Source: Rhodothermaceae bacterium (GTDB lineage: Bacteria > Bacteroidota > Rhodothermia > Rhodothermales > Bin80). From it: DNA of 64,000 nucleotides. This document shows positions 9,140 through 18,133 of the stretch, in pieces (the stretch's first letter is position 1; each line of letters begins with the position of its first letter). The stretch spans positions 1 to 64,000 of the forward strand of contig VXLY01000027.1 in the NCBI GenBank assembly GCA_009841335.1. Direction: 5' to 3'. Both the position numbers and the translations under genes were made by a program. The notes beneath the pieces are model-generated. The model did not search any database. It saw only the letters and a list, made by a program, of their open reading frames with translations, and was not told where the DNA came from.

Positions 9140-9697
9140 ATGGATCAATCATGGAAATGCACAACACGCAAGTATCTTGGCGATTACAAGGTATTCAAGG
9201 TGCGCCAGGACAACTGCGTTTCACCTCGAACCGGGCGGACGCACAGGTTTTTCGTGTTGGACACGCCTGACTGGGTTACAATTGTCCCTGTAACTACCAG
9301 TGGTGAGCTAATTTGCATCAAACAATGGCGACCGGGGACGGGGACCGTCGAATTGGAGTTACCAGGGGGTATAGTTGATCCGGGGGAGTTGCCCCTGGAA
9401 GCTGCAAGGCGTGAACTCCGAGAAGAAACAGGTTACGTGTCAAAAACCCTTGATCCAATAGGCTCGATGGCTCCCAATCCCGCGATCACGACGAATCGCT
9501 GTCATTTCTTTCTGGCCAGAGATGCAACCCCGACGGGCGAACAAAAGCTGGATCCAGGCGAAGATATTATCATTAATCTGGTTAATATGCGTGAGGTGCC
9601 AAAACTTATCACTGCTGGAATACTTCGACATGGCATCATCATAGCCGCACTTTATCACTACGAGCTATACTTGAAAAGTGGAAGAACAGAAAAATAA
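9140..9697 (+). CDS. Nudix hydrolase, probably ADP-ribose pyrophosphatase-like
   Basis: A 185-residue protein with a complete Nudix box at residues 77-99 (Gly77, Glu83, Arg91-Glu92, Glu95-Glu96, Gly98). These enzymes hydrolyse nucleoside diphosphates linked to another moiety using divalent metal bound by the REXXEE glutamates. A beta-rich N-terminal region (VTIVPVTTSGELICIKQWRPG) and a proline-containing segment after the box (GSMAPNPAIT) are typical of the ADP-ribose/ADP-sugar branch, which is inferred rather than proven. The next gene starts 20 bases before this stop, in another frame, so the pair is translationally coupled. Confidence 0.88.
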   Translation: MDQSWKCTTRKYLGDYKVFKVRQDNCVSPRTGRTHRFFVLDTPDWVTIVPVTTSGELICIKQWRPGTGTVELELPGGIVDPGELPLEAARRELREETGYVSKTLDPIGSMAPNPAITTNRCHFFLARDATPTGEQKLDPGEDIIINLVNMREVPKLITAGILRHGIIIAALYHYELYLKSGRTEK

Positions 9698-10502
9698 GGC
9701 GGAGCAATCTGCACGGAGTTCCCGTCGTGAGTTTCTTCACGAAATTCTGTTTGAGGATCGAACTCCACTCGGGAGGCGGAGTGACATCGTTCTTTTTATT
9801 CTCATCGTGACAAGCGTAATAGCTGTCATGCTCGAGAGCATTGATACGGTGCGGTATCGCTATCAGGATTTTCTGATCGGTCTCGAATGGATGTTCACGG
9901 TGATCTTCACGGTGGAGTATGTGCTTCGACTATACAGCGCCAAGGATCCCGGGAAATATGCCCGAAGCTTTTTCGGCGTAATTGATCTAATCGCGGTGAT
10001 CCCGACCTATTTAAGCGTTCTTCTCCCCGGCGCACAGGCGTTAATCGTAATCAGGGTTTTGCGCTTAATGCGTGTCTTTCGTGTACTGAAACTGGTTCAG
10101 TACAGCAGGGCTGGAGTTCATTTGCTTTTTCTGCTCCAGGACAGCTGGAGGCGGATTTGGGTGTTTGTGCTTGCGCTGGCACTTCTGGTAACAACCATTG
10201 GCGCCGTGCTTTATTTGATCGAAGGTCCAGAAAATGGTTTTACCAGTATTCCCCAAAGTATGTACTGGGCAGTTGTTACCCTAACAACTGTCGGATATGG
10301 GGATATCTCCCCGCAAACGTCGGTGGGAAAGTTTTTCGCAGCTTTGGTGATGATAATAGGTTATGCGATCATCGTCATGTCGATCAGCATGGCTGGTCGA
10401 CATATCAAGCGAACACCGCCATGCGTGCGCTGCACGGAAACAAAACTGGAGAAAGGCGCAGCTTTTTGCAAGTACTGCGGACACGAATTCCACCAGCACT
10501 AA
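9678..10502 (+). CDS. Voltage-gated-type potassium channel with C-terminal zinc ribbon
   Basis: A 274-residue six-helix cation channel. The S4 voltage-sensor helix has positive residues every third position (Arg126, Arg129, Arg132, Arg135, Lys138). The pore carries the selectivity filter TVGYGD at 204-209. After the last helix is a four-cysteine zinc ribbon (Cys249, Cys252, Cys264, Cys267) that may act as a cytosolic gate or tetramerisation element. The start is a GTG inside the Nudix gene, so ADP-ribose-like metabolism and the channel appear linked. The stop overlaps the convergent lysC-lysA stop by 4 bases. Confidence 0.9.
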   Translation: MEEQKNKAEQSARSSRREFLHEILFEDRTPLGRRSDIVLFILIVTSVIAVMLESIDTVRYRYQDFLIGLEWMFTVIFTVEYVLRLYSAKDPGKYARSFFGVIDLIAVIPTYLSVLLPGAQALIVIRVLRLMRVFRVLKLVQYSRAGVHLLFLLQDSWRRIWVFVLALALLVTTIGAVLYLIEGPENGFTSIPQSMYWAVVTLTTVGYGDISPQTSVGKFFAALVMIIGYAIIVMSISMAGRHIKRTPPCVRCTETKLEKGAAFCKYCGHEFHQH

Positions 10503-13060
10503 AGAACCACTTCTTTCGCGGGCTCGCGCATATTATAGCTGGAGGACATCACTCGGCCGTAAGCGCCCGCCATAGCAATTAGCAGAACATCTCCCTCGAC
10601 GGTTTCCGGGAGTCTGCGGGAGCGCCCGATAATATCGCCGGACTCGCATATAGGGCCAACAATGTCAGCTGTAATGGCTGGGGGCGCATCAAGCCTCGTC
10701 AAGTTAACTATCCGATGGTAGGATCCGTAAAGAGCGGGTCTGATCAACGAATTCATACCCGTATTCACGCCTATATACCATGCCGGACCTTTTCGTTTGA
10801 CCTGTGTAACGCGCGCCAGGAGCACGCCGGTTTCCGCAACGAGGTACCTGCCTGGTTCAATCCAGAGTTCAAATTGAGGATAGGTTTCCCGGAATCGTAA
10901 CAGACTTTCCTCCAAAGCGACAAGATCCAAAGGTGTGGTACCCGGCTTTTCCGGCACGCCGAGGCCGCCACCCACATTCAAGTAGGTAACTTCAGGAAAT
11001 GCCTCTGTAAACGAAGCCAGCGCGTACGCAGTGGTACTCCAGGTGTCCGGTGTCAGAATGCCACTGCCGATATGTGCGTGCAAACCTACGACCTGGATGT
11101 TATGCGCGTCTGTGATCCGCCGAACATCCGATAGATCGTCCGGCGCGATCCCAAATTTTGAGGTGAATCCGGCAGTGCGTACATGCCGGTGATGGCCACG
11201 ACCGTACCCAGGATCAATGCGCAACGTGACAGTACGGTGTGCAAAGACATCGGGCCAAAGCTCCAAGGCCCGTATGTTGCCCACTGTCACATGGCCTGCA
11301 AGCTCGTATCCCAAAACAAATTCCTCTTTTGCCACAAAGTTGGGCGTGAACAGGACGCGGTCGGGGTCCATGCCGGGAAACAGCTTCCGAATATATTGAA
11401 GCTCACCTGGAGACACACACTCAAAGCCGATCCCGCGGTCATATATAGCCTGCAGCACCTGTGGATTCCAGCAGGCTTTCATCGCATAGAAACAACGGTC
11501 AGCGCCATTGAGGGCCTTTACACGGGTTATGGTGTCGTGCAGGTTGTCCAGATTGTAAGCGTAGCACGGCACGGATGTAGAAGCCGCTTCGAGCAATTGC
11601 GTGCGCAGGGTTTTCCACCAGGGCGTAGCTATGGCAGCATCTGGAGTTTCAAACAATTCGCGAAACGTGGAACCAAATAGATCATCCGGCCCAATCTGTC
11701 CAAAAATTTGGCTGTGCAGCTTGTTCGTCAGACGCTGCGCGTGTACATCGCCTACCACAAAAGTAAAGTTCAGATCGCTAGCGGCCTGCGTTACCAAGTA
11801 CAATTTTTGTTCGTCCAGGGCTTCGAGCGCAGGCCCAAGTTCATGCAGTACGCTGCGGATGTTTCGTCCCACCAGGCTAACTGCGGCGCATCCACTGATA
11901 CGTTTTGCCCGGCAAAAGCTGTTGAGATTATCAAGAAGGGCATCAATAGTAGATTCTTCAAGCGGTAATCCATAAACTGGATCGATCGAAATCGTAACAT
12001 TGGTTTCCGAAGTGGCTACCATCCCTATGGAAAGGCTCTGCCGCTCAAATGCGCTGCATACCTTTGCCAGAAATCCTACCGAATGCCACATACGCGGTGT
12101 TTCGACGGCAATCAGCGTCAGGTCTGTGCGCGCAGCAATTGCTTTCACTTGTGCACCGTAGCTCTGCACACCTGAACCAATTACAGTCCCTTCAAGATCA
12201 GGGTTGGCTGTTGAGCGGACATGGAGAGGGATCTTCTGTGCACGCAATGGGTCAATACAGCGCGGATGCAGCACTTCGGCGCCAGAGCTGGCCAACTCCT
12301 GCGCCTCGTCGTACTCAAGTTGCTTAAGTAGGCGCGCACCGGGCACATGACTCGGGTCAGCGGTAAACATTCCGGGCACATCGGTCCAGATTTCCAAGCG
12401 CACGGCATCAAGTTTGCCGGCAAGATAGGAGGCAGAAGTATCGGATCCTCCCCAGCCCAGCAGGACTGTTCTGCCACGAGCGTCACTGGCAATAAAACCT
12501 TGCGTTATGAAAACATCCGCGTCAATCTGCTGAAGTTCAGGATCGGGCGTGTAGTCACATTGTGCAGATAGAAACTCTTCGTGCGGCAGAATACTTGCGA
12601 AGGTTTCCGACTTGAGTATTTTGCGTGCATCCACCCAGTCAGTCTGAATCCCCTGGTCCTTGAGGAAAGCCGCTCCGAGCGTTGTGCTCATAAGTTCGCC
12701 TATGGACAGGATCCGAGCATGCAACGCCGGTCCGACATCACGAGTCAGTGAGATGCCGTACGCGAGACGTTCGAGCTCTTGGAAAAACTCATTCAACAGT
12801 TCCCGACCATCAACTCCGAGTCCCTCGGCAAGGGCGCAATGCCGATCACGAATAACTTTTAGGGCTCTTTCGTGTTGGCCCTGCAGTGCCGCTTCAATGA
12901 GCTCTTCAAGGGCTCGAGATATTCCAGAGACCGCCGAGCACACTAGGCATACACGTTCGTTACCTGCTCTGCGTGTTTGGATGATACCCGCGATCGTGTC
13001 CCAGCATTCTCGTGAAGAGACACTCGTTCCTCCAAATTTTAGTACTACCCAGGGATCCAT
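10499..13060 (-). CDS. Bifunctional aspartate kinase / diaminopimelate decarboxylase fusion
   Basis: An 853-residue fusion of the first and last enzymes of the lysine branch. Residues 1-295 are aspartate kinase, with KFGGTSV at 8-14 and GWGGSDTSA at 202-210. Residues about 305-460 contain paired ACT modules (SVGFLAKVCSAFERQSLSI), the usual site for lysine or threonine feedback. Residues about 495-853 are the PLP-dependent decarboxylase, with the PLP lysine at 528 in FYAMKACWNP, GLHAHIGSG, and CESGD at 805-809. The same lysC-lysA order is known in Xanthomonas-type proteins. Fusion would channel control over both ends of the pathway. All catalytic segments are intact. The ATG at 13060 is clear. 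Confidence 0.95.
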   Translation of the reverse strand: MDPWVVLKFGGTSVSSRECWDTIAGIIQTRRAGNERVCLVCSAVSGISRALEELIEAALQGQHERALKVIRDRHCALAEGLGVDGRELLNEFFQELERLAYGISLTRDVGPALHARILSIGELMSTTLGAAFLKDQGIQTDWVDARKILKSETFASILPHEEFLSAQCDYTPDPELQQIDADVFITQGFIASDARGRTVLLGWGGSDTSASYLAGKLDAVRLEIWTDVPGMFTADPSHVPGARLLKQLEYDEAQELASSGAEVLHPRCIDPLRAQKIPLHVRSTANPDLEGTVIGSGVQSYGAQVKAIAARTDLTLIAVETPRMWHSVGFLAKVCSAFERQSLSIGMVATSETNVTISIDPVYGLPLEESTIDALLDNLNSFCRAKRISGCAAVSLVGRNIRSVLHELGPALEALDEQKLYLVTQAASDLNFTFVVGDVHAQRLTNKLHSQIFGQIGPDDLFGSTFRELFETPDAAIATPWWKTLRTQLLEAASTSVPCYAYNLDNLHDTITRVKALNGADRCFYAMKACWNPQVLQAIYDRGIGFECVSPGELQYIRKLFPGMDPDRVLFTPNFVAKEEFVLGYELAGHVTVGNIRALELWPDVFAHRTVTLRIDPGYGRGHHRHVRTAGFTSKFGIAPDDLSDVRRITDAHNIQVVGLHAHIGSGILTPDTWSTTAYALASFTEAFPEVTYLNVGGGLGVPEKPGTTPLDLVALEESLLRFRETYPQFELWIEPGRYLVAETGVLLARVTQVKRKGPAWYIGVNTGMNSLIRPALYGSYHRIVNLTRLDAPPAITADIVGPICESGDIIGRSRRLPETVEGDVLLIAMAGAYGRVMSSSYNMREPAKEVVL

Positions 13061-13492
13061 AGTCGTTCGCCCGGTTTAGTGAATGCGACTCACCTGATCA
13101 GCGCAGTTGATATAGAATCCGCAGCGGGCAATATCATAAATGGCATGCCTCAGCATGTTCTTGCCGCTGCTTTCCAGACATATTCAACGTTCGCTGGCCC
13201 GAACTGTGCAATCTCCGCAATTGCAGATCACGAAATTCAAAATTCAGTTCTAACCGAGGGCGGCATTGGCCCAGTTTACTGAATCAGAAAAACGAATCCG
13301 CCCACTTGAGGGCCACAAGTTAGTGGTTAATGCGATTTCGAATGAATCACGGGGATTGGACAACTCATTAACGCTTCAGTGATTTTCAAAACGACACCCG
13401 CAAAGTCCGGGAAGGTCACAAAGAAAAACTTCCTCTAAGGATGTGTTTTCAGAATCACCTAATCCGGTCAGTCCAATTCTGTACGCCTCAAC
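13061..13492. other. Intergenic region upstream of lysC-lysA
   Basis: About 432 bases between the start of the lysC-lysA fusion and the end of the sulfatase gene, both on the minus strand. It should hold the promoter of the fusion. I did not find a convincing promoter box, lysine riboswitch or terminator. A 67-codon frame at 13079-13282 looks accidental. Confidence 0.4.
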
Positions 13493-14797
13493 TTAATCTT
13501 CGGATACAGCCGGTGGCAATGGCGGCATACTGTTCAGGACACCTTGCAGCTTGCTTTTCGCTGCGCGGGCATGTTCATCCAATCGGGTATCCTCCAAGGC
13601 TTGTGATTCGTCGGGATCCTCGGACCAGTTAACGAACCTGCCGTCTCCGTAAAGTTTCCAAGTGCGGTCCTGGGCCCATCGCGCAGGTGAAAATCGGCCC
13701 CATCGTGGATCATAATGACAGTATATCCACTCGCGTGTAGTGTCAGCCTGCCCGATCAGTTGACCATAAAAACTCAGTCCATCTGCGGTAAAATCACCTG
13801 GAACAGTACTGCCTGCCGCTTCTAGCATGGTCGGTAAAAAATCTGTAAAGTCCACCAAGGCGTCATTGACTGCACCCGGTTCAATGGTACCGGGCCAATA
13901 TGCGATTAACGGAACATGAGTTCCGGCTGCTACAGGAAAGGCTTTTCTGCCCCGAATCAGGCCTGTTTCGTGCTGCGAGGTCACACTCCGATGCGTTCCA
14001 TTGTCCGTCGTAAACAGCACCAACGTCCGACGGTCGAGCCCCAGCTCACGCAGCTTGCCCGTTATGCGGCCAACCAGTTGGTCCACATAATTTACCATGG
14101 AACCAAAATACGCTGAATTGCTGCGCGCCCCAGGGACATCAAGGCTATCAAAATCGGGATGACTCGGCGGTGGCAAAAACGGATCGTGCGGTAAGGCCAT
14201 GGGGAAATACAAGAAAAACGGTTCGTTCTGGTGTCGCTCAAAAAAGCCCTCAATGTAGTCGGTATACAGATCCGGTCCATAAGCACCTGGAAATACTTCA
14301 GGCGCCTGTCCAGAGTAGTGTACTGTGGGTGATTTGTAACGACTGCCACGCTCCACGTACTGCCAAAGTGCAAACTCTTCAAAGCCCGCTTCCTCCGGTG
14401 TTGAGCCGCCGCGTCCGGCCAGCCCCCGCTGCCGCGCATCACCATACAACTGCCACTTGCCTGCAATCCCCGTTGTGTAACCGACATCTTGCAACAAGTG
14501 CGCAAACGTCCGCTCAGCCGGATCGAGCAAACCAAATCCAATATAGTTGCGGAAGTTGTACTTGCCGGACATCAGCTGCACCCTGGTTGGAGTGCACAAG
14601 GGCGTCGAGAAAGCCTGGGTGAAACGCATGCCGTGTTGGGCGAGTGAATCCAAATGTGGCGTTTCGTAGCTCAAACCGCCGTTAACCCCCAACGTCTCGT
14701 AACCCATATCATCTGCCATGATTAGCACGATATTGGGTGGAGGCTCAGTCGTGCAGGCCGCAACGAGTAACAGTAAAAACGGTAGATAATTTTTCAT
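13493..14797 (-). CDS. Sulfatase family lipoprotein
   Basis: A 434-residue alkaline-phosphatase-superfamily sulfatase. It starts with a lipoprotein signal whose lipobox cysteine is Cys15 (LVAAC). The metal-binding MADDMG follows at about 27-32. The formylglycine site is CTPTR at 68-72, so a cysteine-type sulfatase needing FGE or anSME maturation is expected. Further hallmarks are GIAGKWQL (GKWH-like) and LFTTDNGTH. Sulfatases of this kind remove sulfate from polysaccharides or small esters, fitting a marine lifestyle. The gene appears monocistronic. Substrate is not deducible, and it could be another member of the superfamily acting on phosphonates. Confidence 0.9.
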   Translation of the reverse strand: MKNYLPFLLLLVAACTTEPPPNIVLIMADDMGYETLGVNGGLSYETPHLDSLAQHGMRFTQAFSTPLCTPTRVQLMSGKYNFRNYIGFGLLDPAERTFAHLLQDVGYTTGIAGKWQLYGDARQRGLAGRGGSTPEEAGFEEFALWQYVERGSRYKSPTVHYSGQAPEVFPGAYGPDLYTDYIEGFFERHQNEPFFLYFPMALPHDPFLPPPSHPDFDSLDVPGARSNSAYFGSMVNYVDQLVGRITGKLRELGLDRRTLVLFTTDNGTHRSVTSQHETGLIRGRKAFPVAAGTHVPLIAYWPGTIEPGAVNDALVDFTDFLPTMLEAAGSTVPGDFTADGLSFYGQLIGQADTTREWIYCHYDPRWGRFSPARWAQDRTWKLYGDGRFVNWSEDPDESQALEDTRLDEHARAAKSKLQGVLNSMPPLPPAVSED

Positions 14798-15417
14798 CTT
14801 AATGAAACCAGCAAATTATTCGCTTCTCCAGTGAACCAGAATGTCCCTGAATATACCACCGCGTACACAAGGGATTGGTCGGTGATCTTTCTTAAAAACC
14901 TTCGTATTGACAACAGCTGACACAATCCGACCCTGATCTCTTCCCTTGAGATTTGGGGTTCATATATTTGTTTCTGTTCTTGAATCTGTAGTTTCTGGTC
15001 GTTTCTGTATTCCAAATCACAGAATTGGATCCAAACATGTATCAATCCTGCATGTAGTCTGTGAGCGGGGAACACGAGAAGTCACCGGTGTCAACCAATA
15101 CTTCAACCTTGCGTTACCGAGCACTTGGGTCAGCACTAGAGAATACCGGTATATGAGCTATAGAACCGGATCGTTCTTCTTGAACTTTGCTATAATCATC
15201 TCTGGACGCATGATAGAAACAATTGTATTATCTGTAGCCGGAGGTTGACTGTTCGACTGGCTGCCAGTCACCTTGTCAACCAATGATCCATGCAGCACAT
15301 GGCCTCATTGAATGCAAAATACTTCCGCCCGCCGACAAGACATGCACCAATTGTCCGCGGATATGATTCCCATTTCCTAGATTGGGTTATCCACGCTCTT
15401 GATTCTATGGTGACCAA
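14798..15417. other. Divergent intergenic region, sulfatase / SulP
   Basis: About 620 bases between the divergent sulfatase and SulP transporter genes. It should contain both promoters. The most structured part is a two-tier palindrome at 15243-15281, annotated separately. A 100-codon frame at 14946-15248 has no recognisable domain and is probably not coding. Confidence 0.45.
15243..15281. promoter_or_regulatory. Two-tier interrupted palindrome upstream of the SulP gene
   Basis: The sequence reads GGTTGAC, five bases, GACTGG, three bases (CTG), CCAGTC, five bases, GTCAACC. Outer arms of 7 bp and inner arms of 6 bp are perfect and arranged symmetrically with equal 5-base internal loops. It lies 137 bases before the SulP start and about 445 bases before the sulfatase start. 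It could be an operator for a dimeric regulator or a structured leader; the sequence alone cannot tell which. Confidence 0.45.
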
Positions 15418-17646
15418 GTGATTTCTGCTTTCCGGGAACTTGCTTCTGAGCTTCGTAGAGACCTCTTCTCATCGAAGATAATTCCTGCTCTTTCGGCCGG
15501 AATGACCTCCGGCTTGGGGTTAGTCGTTGCGCAACTGGCTTTTGGGAGTCTCATTTTCTTCGGTGCTTTGGAGGCCTACTCTTCCCAAGGCATTGGGCTG
15601 ATTCTATTTGGGAATTTCGCTGCCTGCTTGGTCATGGCGTTGACCAGCAGCTATCGCGGCACGATTGGCGGCTTGTCTCCGGCCTTGATAGTAATCATGG
15701 CCACCATCGTGTCTTCAATTGAAGCAAGCGAGGAGGCGCTGTTCGTAACCGCAGCAAGTGCACTCATCATTAGCGCAGTTTTCACAGGGCTTTGCTGCCT
15801 CATGATCGGGCATTTTCGTTTGGCGAGGCTAATGCGCTTTATTCCATATCCTGTCGCCGCGGGATTTCTGTCTGGTATCGGAGGAGCTGTCTGCTTGGCT
15901 GGACTTTCCCTAATGGGAGTACAGGGCCAAGGGTGGGTAGATGCCATAAAACTGGATTCTCCCATGTTCTGGATTTTGTTTCCGGGAGTTATCTATGGGA
16001 TCATGCTTTACTACGCAATAAAGCGGTGGGGGCACGCCCTGATTTTGCCCGTCAGCACAGCAATTTTAGTCGGCGCATACCACCTTGTGCTTGGTTCTCT
16101 TGGCATTACCGGCAGCGAAGCGAGAGCGGTTGACCTTTTGCTCACGAGTACAGCAGACGGTCAACTGTGGCCTTCTATTCTTCCGGCCGATATCGTACGT
16201 GTGGAATGGGCCGCCATCTTCGCTCAGACTCCCCACCTACTAGCACTCACCCTGATCGCCTTTATCAGTATCATCCTGAATATCGCAGGGCTTGAGCTTG
16301 CAGTCAACCAGGAGATGGACTGGAACAGAGAATTCAAATCCACGGGCTATGCCAGCATATTTGCAGGAATCGGCGGGGGAACAGTTGCGGCAATCATCAT
16401 ATCTGGCTCGCTGCGCAGTAAGCTTCTCCGAGCCGGGACCCGATTGAACGGTGTGATCGCATCTATCGTGATGGGCACCGTTCTGATTTTCGGAGACAAA
16501 CTTCTGGAGATCGTGCCGACAGCATTAATTGGCGGGATTTTGATCTTTGCCGGATGGGGCCTTCTGGATCACGGACTCATCCAGAATTACAAACGCCTTC
16601 CTTTGATCGAATTTGGAGTCATTCTTGCAATCTTTCTCACCATCATCCTTGTCGGCTTGATTGAGGGCGTGGGCGCAGGAATGCTCATTATGCTCGTATT
16701 TTTCGTCGTGCGCCTCAGTCGCGTGGATCCGATCGAATCCCAGTTCACTGCACATGAACGCCATAGCAACAAGGCCCGTACCGTCCCAGAGCGTACGATT
16801 CTGCTTCAGGAAGGCGGGCGTGTGAAAGTTTGTCGGCTACGTGGTTATATATTCTTCGGTAGCATCGGCACTCTGATGAGCCAACTCAAAGAGGCTTTAA
16901 AGGAACGCCCCCAGCCCCTCTGTCTCGTGCTGAACTTCTCCGCCGTCTCCGGACTGGATTTCTCTGCACTCAACGAGTTATCCCGGTTCCTGCGGACAGC
17001 TACCAAGAACGATGTCCAATTCATCCTGAGCGGAGTATCCGAACAACTTCGCTCAGCTTTGGAGCGCACCCTATTCGCATCCACATATTCCGAACTGATT
17101 TTTGAGGCAAATGAGAATTCTGCCCTTGAACGTTGCGAAGACATAATCCTTATGGCGTGGAAAAGAAAAGCAGCGTCTGTACAAGGGGGGCGCGCCATCC
17201 TGCTGGAAGATGCTGCGGACAGCCTCGAAACCTACCTGGAAAGACAGATTCACTTTGAGGCTCTGATAGAACAGCTTCATGAATGGCTTACGCCACGCGA
17301 ATACGCTGCAGGCGATTCTCTGCCTGATGGGGATGAATTGCAACTGCTGATTTCCGGCCGGGTATCTGCCTATGACAGTTCCGGCAAACGCCTCCACCAG
17401 TTCAGTCCTGGAACTGCAATACGATCTACTGTCGCACTAGGAAAACAACCTTCCTCAATAGTCGCGGATACGGCATGCCGCACGATGGTGATGACACCAG
17501 ATGCCCAAAACTGGCTGGAAAAGAACAAGAAGGAACTTACGCTCAAACTCTACCGATACTTGCTCGCCGGGCATTTTGAGGTCCATGCAACCACCCCCTC
17601 AGATGTCTCCGAGTCAAACTCCAACAACAGTGATCAAAGCAGTTAG
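15418..17646 (+). CDS. SulP/SLC26-type anion transporter with STAS and cyclic-nucleotide-binding-like domains
   Basis: A 742-residue inner-membrane protein. Residues about 20-435 form the multi-helix SulP core, with SYRGTIGGLSPALIVIMATIV early and a long run of hydrophobic helices. Residues about 465-570 are a STAS domain (RGYIFFGSIGTLMSQLKEAL, then VLNFSAVSGLDFSALNEL). The C-terminal 120 residues look like a cNMP-binding fold (YAAGDSLPDGDELQLLISGRV), but the phosphate-binding cassette is not clear. Such proteins carry sulfate, bicarbonate or dicarboxylates. The neighbouring divergent sulfatase makes sulfate an attractive but unproven substrate. The start is a GTG. Confidence 0.88.
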   Translation: MISAFRELASELRRDLFSSKIIPALSAGMTSGLGLVVAQLAFGSLIFFGALEAYSSQGIGLILFGNFAACLVMALTSSYRGTIGGLSPALIVIMATIVSSIEASEEALFVTAASALIISAVFTGLCCLMIGHFRLARLMRFIPYPVAAGFLSGIGGAVCLAGLSLMGVQGQGWVDAIKLDSPMFWILFPGVIYGIMLYYAIKRWGHALILPVSTAILVGAYHLVLGSLGITGSEARAVDLLLTSTADGQLWPSILPADIVRVEWAAIFAQTPHLLALTLIAFISIILNIAGLELAVNQEMDWNREFKSTGYASIFAGIGGGTVAAIIISGSLRSKLLRAGTRLNGVIASIVMGTVLIFGDKLLEIVPTALIGGILIFAGWGLLDHGLIQNYKRLPLIEFGVILAIFLTIILVGLIEGVGAGMLIMLVFFVVRLSRVDPIESQFTAHERHSNKARTVPERTILLQEGGRVKVCRLRGYIFFGSIGTLMSQLKEALKERPQPLCLVLNFSAVSGLDFSALNELSRFLRTATKNDVQFILSGVSEQLRSALERTLFASTYSELIFEANENSALERCEDIILMAWKRKAASVQGGRAILLEDAADSLETYLERQIHFEALIEQLHEWLTPREYAAGDSLPDGDELQLLISGRVSAYDSSGKRLHQFSPGTAIRSTVALGKQPSSIVADTACRTMVMTPDAQNWLEKNKKELTLKLYRYLLAGHFEVHATTPSDVSESNSNNSDQSS

Positions 17647-18133
17647 GACTTCATCCCCTGTTCAGTGTTGCCCCGCACAGGAATCGTCTCCTGTCCCGCT
17701 GATCCCGGAAGCGTTCAAGCACTGGGATCCGTCAGTTCCTCCCAGGATATTTCGAAAAATGGAAACGTGCCGTTCTCCTTATAATATCCTCGGCAAACAT
17801 CGGAACGACGGGTATTGATCTTCTAACGGCCTGGGAGTGACCGATGCATCCCGAAAAACAATCATTCAAACGCCGGATCAGGAGCACAGGTACCCTGTTG
17901 GCGCGAGGTCCCTTTTTGAACCCGTATTGCGTGGACACTTAAGGTAAAAGAGTTTTTTGAGTCCACCGGGTTTGTGACAAATTGCTACGAATCGTCTTCG
18001 TAAAAACTCATGAATCTGTATACTTAGTCATAACCAGAATTTGACCAACTCTTTCGGAATTAGGTGGAGGCATGCACACCAGGGTGGAAGATTGTTGCAG
18101 AACCTGAAGGCCAATGATCTGTAGGGTCCAAAC
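17647..18133. other. Intergenic region before the TRAP genes
   Basis: About 487 bases between SulP and dctQ, same strand. No gene recognised. A weak hairpin TACGAA/TTCGTA with a 5-base loop occurs near 17986-18002, followed by AAAAC. I saw no convincing promoter box. Confidence 0.35.

Noticed and set aside
13079-13282. 67-codon frame upstream of lysC
   Set aside because: No domain, no context, and it covers the region where the lysC promoter is expected.
14946-15248. 100-codon frame in the sulfatase/SulP spacer
   Set aside because: Composition is not protein-like overall and it covers the divergent promoter region; no family recognised.
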